The notes beneath the pieces were generated by a model. That model was not told the DNA's origin. It ran no database searches and saw only the letters and a program-made list of their open reading frames with translations. Of a stretch of 18,304 bases of DNA, positions 14,062 to 18,304 are shown in pieces. Each line of letters begins with the position of its first letter. Position 1 is the first letter of the stretch. The translations under genes were made by a program, and so were the position numbers. This stretch comes from DASYQV01 sp036005125 (GTDB lineage: Bacteria; Acidobacteriota; Vicinamibacteria; Vicinamibacterales; UBA2999): contig DASYQV010000229.1 in NCBI GenBank assembly GCA_036005125.1, positions 1 through 18,304 on the forward strand. The letters are read 5' to 3'.

Positions 14062-14715
14062 GTGGTGAATGTGCCCAACCTCGAGCAGACCGTGGTCAAA
14101 CCAACGCGACGCCGGTCCGACAGCAGTCTCATCGCGGGTTGCAGGAATGGCGACGAAGAGGCATGGGCCGCGCTGCTCGATCGGTACAAGAACCTCATCT
14201 ACTCCATTCCCGTTAATCACGGGCTTTCGCAGGCCGACGCACGCGACATCTTCCAGACGGTCTCGCTGGACCTGCTCACCGAGCTGCCCCGTCTCCGCAA
14301 CCCGGACGCGCTGCCGAAGTGGTTGATGCAAACGACCATGCGCAAGTGCTGGCGGTGGAAACGGCGCGAGGGATTGTATTGTCCGGAAGGCGGCGCGGAG
14401 CCGGACGTGTTCGAGCAGGCGGCTCTTCCGCAGGCCACTCCTGAAGAAATGCTGGAGGAGCTCCAACGGGATCAGGTATTACGCGATGCGATTGCCGGTC
14501 TCGCGCCGCGATGCCGGCAGATAATCCGTATGTTGTTTTACGAGACGCCGGCGCGTCCGTACTCGGAAGTCGCCACCACGCTTGGCGTCGCGACGGGCTC
14601 CATCGGGTTCCTGCGCCGGCGCTGCCTTCGAGGACTGCGGCGTCAGCTCAAGAGGTCTGGTTTTGAGGGCGGTTCTGGAAGAAGCGGTCGAGACCCTGGT
14701 CACACTGACGGATGA
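14062..14715 (+). CDS. ECF-like sigma-70 family RNA polymerase sigma factor
   Basis: A 217-residue two-domain sigma factor. Region 2 (about residues 19-105) includes SLIAGCRNGDEEAWAALLDR, ADARDIFQTVSLDLLTELPR and PKWLMQTTMRKCWRWKRR, the core-binding and -10-recognition helices. Region 4 (about 135-205) reads DQVLRDAIAGLAPRCRQIIR, then PYSEVATTLGVATGSIGFLR, the -35-binding helix-turn-helix. There is no region 1 or 3. The start is uncertain: GTG at 14062 has GGGAA seven bases upstream, while TTG at 14041 and GTG at 14065 or 14071 are alternatives. Its 3' end overlaps the CHAT gene by 53 bases. It probably directs RNA polymerase to its own operon and a small regulon, under control of the zinc-finger protein or the CHAT protease (inference). 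Confidence 0.85.
   Translation: MVNVPNLEQTVVKPTRRRSDSSLIAGCRNGDEEAWAALLDRYKNLIYSIPVNHGLSQADARDIFQTVSLDLLTELPRLRNPDALPKWLMQTTMRKCWRWKRREGLYCPEGGAEPDVFEQAALPQATPEEMLEELQRDQVLRDAIAGLAPRCRQIIRMLFYETPARPYSEVATTLGVATGSIGFLRRRCLRGLRRQLKRSGFEGGSGRSGRDPGHTDG
14650..14655 (+). promoter_or_regulatory. ribosome binding site that sets the CHAT start
   Basis: AAGAGG inside the sigma coding region lies seven bases before TTG at 14663, in frame with the CHAT protein. The frame is open further upstream to a TTG at 14582, but that part would overlap conserved region 4 of sigma and reads as an unnatural protein. Confidence 0.45.
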
Positions 14716-17515
14716 CGCCAGCCGGGCGATCTGTTTCGACCGGCGACCGGAGCTCCTGCAGGCCACGATCGTCGACCGGCTGATCGCCGCCGCCCGCGAG
14801 CAACTTCACGTCGACAGACGGCGGTCGCTTGCGTTGGCGCAGGCGGCACACGCCATCGCCCGCCGGCTTGAAGACGAGCACCTTCGCGCTCTTACCCTGC
14901 GGGCCCAGGGAAATGCGCTCTGGGCATTGAGAGCCAACCAGAAGGCGGTCGAGTGTCATGAGCAGGCGCTCGCCGTGTTCGATGCCGCAGGGGACGAAGC
15001 GGAAGCTGCGCGCACGTTGAATGCGCTGCTTCAGCCGCTCATTCATCTTGGCCGGTACGACGAGGCCATACGGGCGGCCGGGCGCGCACGCGAGCTGTTT
15101 ACAAAGCTCGGTGACGGGCTCCGGCTGGCGCGGCTCACCATCAATACCGGGAACATCTTTCATCGACAGGATCGATTCGAGGAGGCGCTCGCCTCGTATG
15201 CGCTGGGACGCGAACAGGTGCGCGCGCTCGGCGATGTCGAAGGCATCGTCACCGCGCTGCACAACGAAGCGGTCACGCTCACGAGCCTGATGCGCTTCCC
15301 CGAGGCACTTGCGAAATACGAGGCCGCGCGCGAGCTCTGCGTCGAGCATCGGATGCCGCTCCTGGTCGTCCAGACCGATTACAACATCGCGTGGATGTAC
15401 TACCTGCGCAGCGAGTACGCGCGCGCCATCGACCTGCTGAACCAGGCAGCCGACGCCTTCCGCACACACGACGACCGATACCACTCAGCGCTCTGTCAAC
15501 TGGATCTCTCGGAGATCTACGTCGAACTTGGCTTGAACGCCGACGCGCGCGAGATGGCGGAACAGGCCTGCACCATGTTCGACAAGCTTGGCATGCGGTA
15601 CGAGTCGGCGAAGGCCCTCGCGAACACCGCGATTGCCTTCGGCCGGGAGGGTCTCACCGCCCGCGCGCTCGACGTGTTCGACGAAGCGCGGCGCCTGTTC
15701 GTCTTCGAAGAGAACCATGTCTGGCCGTCGCTGATAGACCTCTACCGTGCCGTGCTGTTGTTTCAGGAGGGACGCATCGACGAAGCGCAGCGCCTGTGCG
15801 ACGCCGCGCTCGGCTTCTTTGCCTCGTCGCCGCTCCTCACGAAGGCCGCGCTCTGCCATCTGCTTCAGGCCCGCCTCGATCTGCACCGGGGCGACGTCGC
15901 GTCCGCTCACCGCGGCTGCCAGAACGCGCTCCGGCAGATCGCAGAGCTGGACACGCCGGCGCTGCGCTACGAAGCGCATCTGGTCGAAGGGCAGGTATGC
16001 GCCGCAGCCGGCGAACGATCCCTCGCCGCGGCGGCGTTCGAGGTGGCGCGCCGTGAGCTCGAACGACTACGCGGCGAGCTCCGCGGCGACGAGCTCAAGA
16101 TTGCCTTCGTCCGGAACAAGCAGGAGCTCTATGAAGGTCTCATCACGTTGTGTCTGGACGAGGGCACGCCATCGCGACTCGAGGAAGCGTTCTCCTATGT
16201 CGAGCAGGCCAAGTGCCGAAGCCTCCTCGACCTGATCGCCCGCCCGCTCGGATCGCTCGCGGACGTCGACGAGATGGACGATCCGACTGCCGCAAGAATC
16301 CGCGAGCTGCGTCTCGAGCTCAACGCGCATTACCGCCTCCTGGAGACCGAGCAGCTTGGCGTCGCCGACTTGGACACCGAGCGATTCCGCCAGCTCGAGC
16401 GCGAGGTCGCCGTGCGGGAGAAAGAACTGACCCGGGTTCTTCGCCAGCGGCCCTCCTCCCGCCTGGGCGAGGTCGAACGTTACACATCCACCACGCTGAC
16501 GCTGGAACAGGTCCGGCACGCACTTCCCTCCGACGCCGTGCTGCTCGAGTACTTCCAGACCGGCGATCGCCTCCTCGTGTGGCTCGTCACGCGCGACCGG
16601 CTGCGGGTCGTCCCGCTCGCGTCCGTCCGTCGCGTGGACAACTGCATCCGTCGGCTGCGATTCCAGCTCGCGAAGTTCCAGCTCGGCGACGAGTACGTCC
16701 GCAAGTTCGAATCGCTGCTGCTGGAATCGGTCCGGGATCACCTCAGCGAGTTACACGCGGAGCTTCTGGGTCCGATCTGGGACGAGATCCGGGGCATGCA
16801 CCTGCTCGTCGTGCCTCACCGGCTGTTGCACTACGTCCCGTTCCATGCGCTCCACGACGGTGACGTCTACGTCATCGACGCCTGCACGGTCTCGTACGCG
16901 CCAAGCGCGAGCGTGTACGCGCTCGCCGATCGGCGACCCGCCACGACCGCTGTTCGATCACTGGTCCTCGCAGTGCCCGACGCGCGCGCGCCGCTCATCG
17001 AGGCCGAAGCCCGTCAGGTGGCAGAGGCGCTTCCGGAGGCCAAGCTCTACGTCGGGGCCGCGGCCACGCTTGACGTTCTCCGATCGGTTGGATCCTCGAG
17101 CCGTGTCGTGCACATCGCGTCGCATGGGTACTTCCGACAGGACAACCCGATGTTCTCGGCGATCGGCCTCGGCGACAGCTACCTCAACGTGTACGACCTG
17201 TATCGCCTTCGGCTGCCCGCGGAGCTGGTCACCTTGAGCGGCTGCGCGACCGGGCTGAACGTTGCTGCCGCAGGCGACGAGATCCTTGGTATCAGCCGTG
17301 GCCTCCTGTGTGCTGGCGCTCGTTCGCTGTTGCTGAGCTTGTGGGACGTGCACGACGAGGGGACCACATCTTTCATGACCCGTTTTTACCGGGCGCGCAT
17401 CGGCGAGGACACCGCCTCGGCCGTCCGGGACGCGATGCGCGAGACCAAAGCTCGCCACCCCCATCCCTACTACTGGGCGCCGTTCGCGCTCGTAGGGAAG
17501 TTTCGCGACCACTAG
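14663..17515 (+). CDS. TPR-CHAT caspase-like protease
   Basis: A 950-residue cytoplasmic protein (TTG start). Residues about 75-465 are a run of tetratricopeptide-type helical repeats, with recurring patterns such as ALWALRANQKAVECHEQALA, TGNIFHRQDRFEEALASYAL and NIAWMYYLRSEYARAIDLLN. A charged helical linker (about 460-600) follows. Residues about 700-950 are a CHAT domain, a caspase/separase-clan cysteine protease. The presumed catalytic dyad is intact: His821 in HIASHGYF and Cys861 in TLSGCATG. The GISRGLLCAGARSLLLSLWD block and YYWAPFALVG end are canonical. The TPR part probably senses a ligand or protein and switches the protease. It lies between sigma and zinc-finger genes, so the likely substrate is a sigma-circuit component. 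The sigma overlap suggests translational coupling. Confidence 0.9.
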   Translation: MRAVLEEAVETLVTLTDDASRAICFDRRPELLQATIVDRLIAAAREQLHVDRRRSLALAQAAHAIARRLEDEHLRALTLRAQGNALWALRANQKAVECHEQALAVFDAAGDEAEAARTLNALLQPLIHLGRYDEAIRAAGRARELFTKLGDGLRLARLTINTGNIFHRQDRFEEALASYALGREQVRALGDVEGIVTALHNEAVTLTSLMRFPEALAKYEAARELCVEHRMPLLVVQTDYNIAWMYYLRSEYARAIDLLNQAADAFRTHDDRYHSALCQLDLSEIYVELGLNADAREMAEQACTMFDKLGMRYESAKALANTAIAFGREGLTARALDVFDEARRLFVFEENHVWPSLIDLYRAVLLFQEGRIDEAQRLCDAALGFFASSPLLTKAALCHLLQARLDLHRGDVASAHRGCQNALRQIAELDTPALRYEAHLVEGQVCAAAGERSLAAAAFEVARRELERLRGELRGDELKIAFVRNKQELYEGLITLCLDEGTPSRLEEAFSYVEQAKCRSLLDLIARPLGSLADVDEMDDPTAARIRELRLELNAHYRLLETEQLGVADLDTERFRQLEREVAVREKELTRVLRQRPSSRLGEVERYTSTTLTLEQVRHALPSDAVLLEYFQTGDRLLVWLVTRDRLRVVPLASVRRVDNCIRRLRFQLAKFQLGDEYVRKFESLLLESVRDHLSELHAELLGPIWDEIRGMHLLVVPHRLLHYVPFHALHDGDVYVIDACTVSYAPSASVYALADRRPATTAVRSLVLAVPDARAPLIEAEARQVAEALPEAKLYVGAAATLDVLRSVGSSSRVVHIASHGYFRQDNPMFSAIGLGDSYLNVYDLYRLRLPAELVTLSGCATGLNVAAAGDEILGISRGLLCAGARSLLLSLWDVHDEGTTSFMTRFYRARIGEDTASAVRDAMRETKARHPHPYYWAPFALVGKFRDH

Positions 17516-17526
17516 CGCTGGTTTTC

Positions 17527-17548
17527 GCGGTCCGCGGAGCTGGACCGC
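17527..17548 (+). other. hairpin just after the CHAT stop codon
   Basis: GCGGTCC (17527-17533) pairs with GGACCGC (17542-17548) around an eight-base loop, eleven bases after the CHAT stop. There is no T run, so it may be a leaky terminator or mRNA-processing/stability element that sets the ratio of CHAT to zinc-finger product. Confidence 0.35.
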
Positions 17549-17552
17549 CAGG

Positions 17553-17626
17553 GGTGAAAGATATCGAGGGCAAAGCCCGGCACAGCCCTTGACTGTGTAG
17601 GGGCCTATATTTTTTGGCGCGCTGCG
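17553..17626 (-). repeat. nested palindromic dispersed repeat, copy 3 (inverted, decayed)
   Basis: It reads GTGAAAGATATCGAGGGC, then AGCCCTTGACTG, then TTTTTTGGCGCGCTGCG. These are the parts of copies 1 and 2 in reversed order. It has lost the full left arm. The element fills most of the 135-base gap between the CHAT and zinc-finger genes, so it is transcribed if the cluster is one operon. Confidence 0.55.
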
Positions 17627-17650
17627 TGCTCATTTTCAGCGGAGGCACCG

Positions 17651-18295
17651 ATGAAGCACATTACCGACGATATCTGGGTCGATTTCGTCCGCGGGACGCT
17701 GGCACCAGATGACGCCGAGGCGGTCGATCGACATCTCAGGACCGGCTGCGGCCGGTGTCTCCACGCGAGGGACCTGTGGCTTTCCGTACGTCAACGTGCT
17801 GACAGAGAGTCTCTTTATAGCCCGCCAGACGACGCATTGGCCATCGCACGCGCCCAATTCCGAGCTTTCCGCGCGGAACGCAAACTGACGCCCATCCACG
17901 CGGTGCTGCTGTTCGACAACCTTCACGGCGCCAGTCCGGTGGGCATCCGCGGCGCGATGGCACCGCTCCTGCGTCACCTCCTTTATCAGGCCGGCTCCTT
18001 CTCGATCGACTTCAGCATCGAACCACGGGCCGGTTCGAACGAGTTGGCTTTGACAGGTCAGGTTGCCGACGCAAAGCGTGTTGCTATCCGTGAGCCGAGG
18101 TCGCGAGCGCCGAGGCCCAAGGTCCTCCTGCTGCAGGGCGATCGCGAGCTGGCCGCAACGGCCACCAATCGCGTTGGCGAGTTCGAGTTCCAGTTCGAAG
18201 CTCAGGAAGATCTCGCGCTCATGGTGCTTGTCAAAGGCAGGCCACCGGTTCTGGTCGAGCTTGGCGAGGTTCTGGGACTGCGGGGGACTACATGA
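17651..18295 (+). CDS. zinc-finger (anti-sigma-like) protein with C-terminal beta-sandwich
   Basis: A 214-residue protein. Residues 5-40 (DDIWVDFVRGTLAPDDAEAV, then DRHLRTGCGRCLHA) form a zinc-finger like that of anti-sigma factors, with H28, C33 and C36 as candidate ligands (H-x4-C-x2-C, one base step longer than the usual H-x3-C-x2-C). A helical linker follows (to about 85). The C-terminal part (about 100-205) looks like a beta-sandwich, with a carboxypeptidase-regulatory-like strand pair: VLLLQGDRELAATATNRVGE, then FEFQFEA. No transmembrane helix is apparent, so it would be a soluble anti-sigma. GGAGG lies five bases before the ATG. It probably binds and restrains the sigma factor two genes upstream and is a plausible target of the CHAT protease (inference). 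Confidence 0.75.
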   Translation: MKHITDDIWVDFVRGTLAPDDAEAVDRHLRTGCGRCLHARDLWLSVRQRADRESLYSPPDDALAIARAQFRAFRAERKLTPIHAVLLFDNLHGASPVGIRGAMAPLLRHLLYQAGSFSIDFSIEPRAGSNELALTGQVADAKRVAIREPRSRAPRPKVLLLQGDRELAATATNRVGEFEFQFEAQEDLALMVLVKGRPPVLVELGEVLGLRGTT

Positions 18296-18304
18296 TTCGA
18301 ATGG
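18292..18304 (+). CDS. start of a further operon gene (cut by window edge)
   Basis: An ATG at 18292 overlaps the stop of the zinc-finger gene in the arrangement ATGA, with GGGGGA four bases upstream. The first codons read Met-Ile-Arg-Met. The overlap implies translational coupling and hence a fourth member of the sigma-CHAT cluster. Its product is outside the window. Confidence 0.5.

Noticed and set aside
17590..17616. Promoter (TTGACT ... TATATT) before the zinc-finger gene
   Set aside because: The two boxes are only 11 bases apart, too close for a sigma-70 promoter, and both belong to the decayed repeat.

Overview
The window is high-GC chromosomal DNA from a bacterium that I would place, by inference, in the Acidobacteriota, perhaps near Vicinamibacteria. 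The reasons are a long Oar-type TonB-dependent receptor with an N-terminal carboxypeptidase-regulatory-like domain, a DUF2934 protein, several Tat-exported hydrolases, an ECF sigma / TPR-CHAT / zinc-finger cluster, and intergenic DNA rich in palindromic repeats. I see no rRNA, tRNA, CRISPR array, transposase or integrase.

Left part (1-6910): a truncated gene for a Tat-exported protein (minus) and a Tat-exported phosphotriesterase-family metallohydrolase (minus). Divergent from these is a small secreted DUF4440/SnoaL-like protein (plus). It converges on a 1012-residue TonB-dependent receptor (minus), behind which lies a secreted PQQ-type glucose/sorbosone dehydrogenase (minus). These products are mostly exported and suit a nutrient-scavenging cell-envelope role.

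Middle part (6911-13201): a polyamine-type GNAT acetyltransferase, a small winged-helix-like protein, a possible 50-residue membrane peptide, a metallo-beta-lactamase/double-rhodanese protein of sulfane-sulfur metabolism, a DHA2-type drug exporter that appears to start at CTG, an isoprenylcysteine-methyltransferase-like membrane protein, and a DUF2934 protein. Four dispersed palindromic repeat families fill the gaps. In places they reach into genes: one copy forms the last 16 codons of the acetyltransferase, and another supplies the stop codon of the rhodanese gene.

Right part (13594-18304): a probable small minus-strand gene, then a plus-strand cluster of ECF-like sigma factor, 950-residue TPR-CHAT caspase-like protease, zinc-finger (anti-sigma-like) protein with a C-terminal beta-sandwich, and the start of a further ORF coupled by an ATGA overlap. 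The sigma and CHAT genes overlap by 53 bases. This is the most interesting unit. It has the same kinds of parts as the protease-controlled sigma circuit of type III-E CRISPR (TPR-CHAT protease, inhibitor, RpoE-like sigma) but lacks any CRISPR component here, so the trigger and substrate are open questions.
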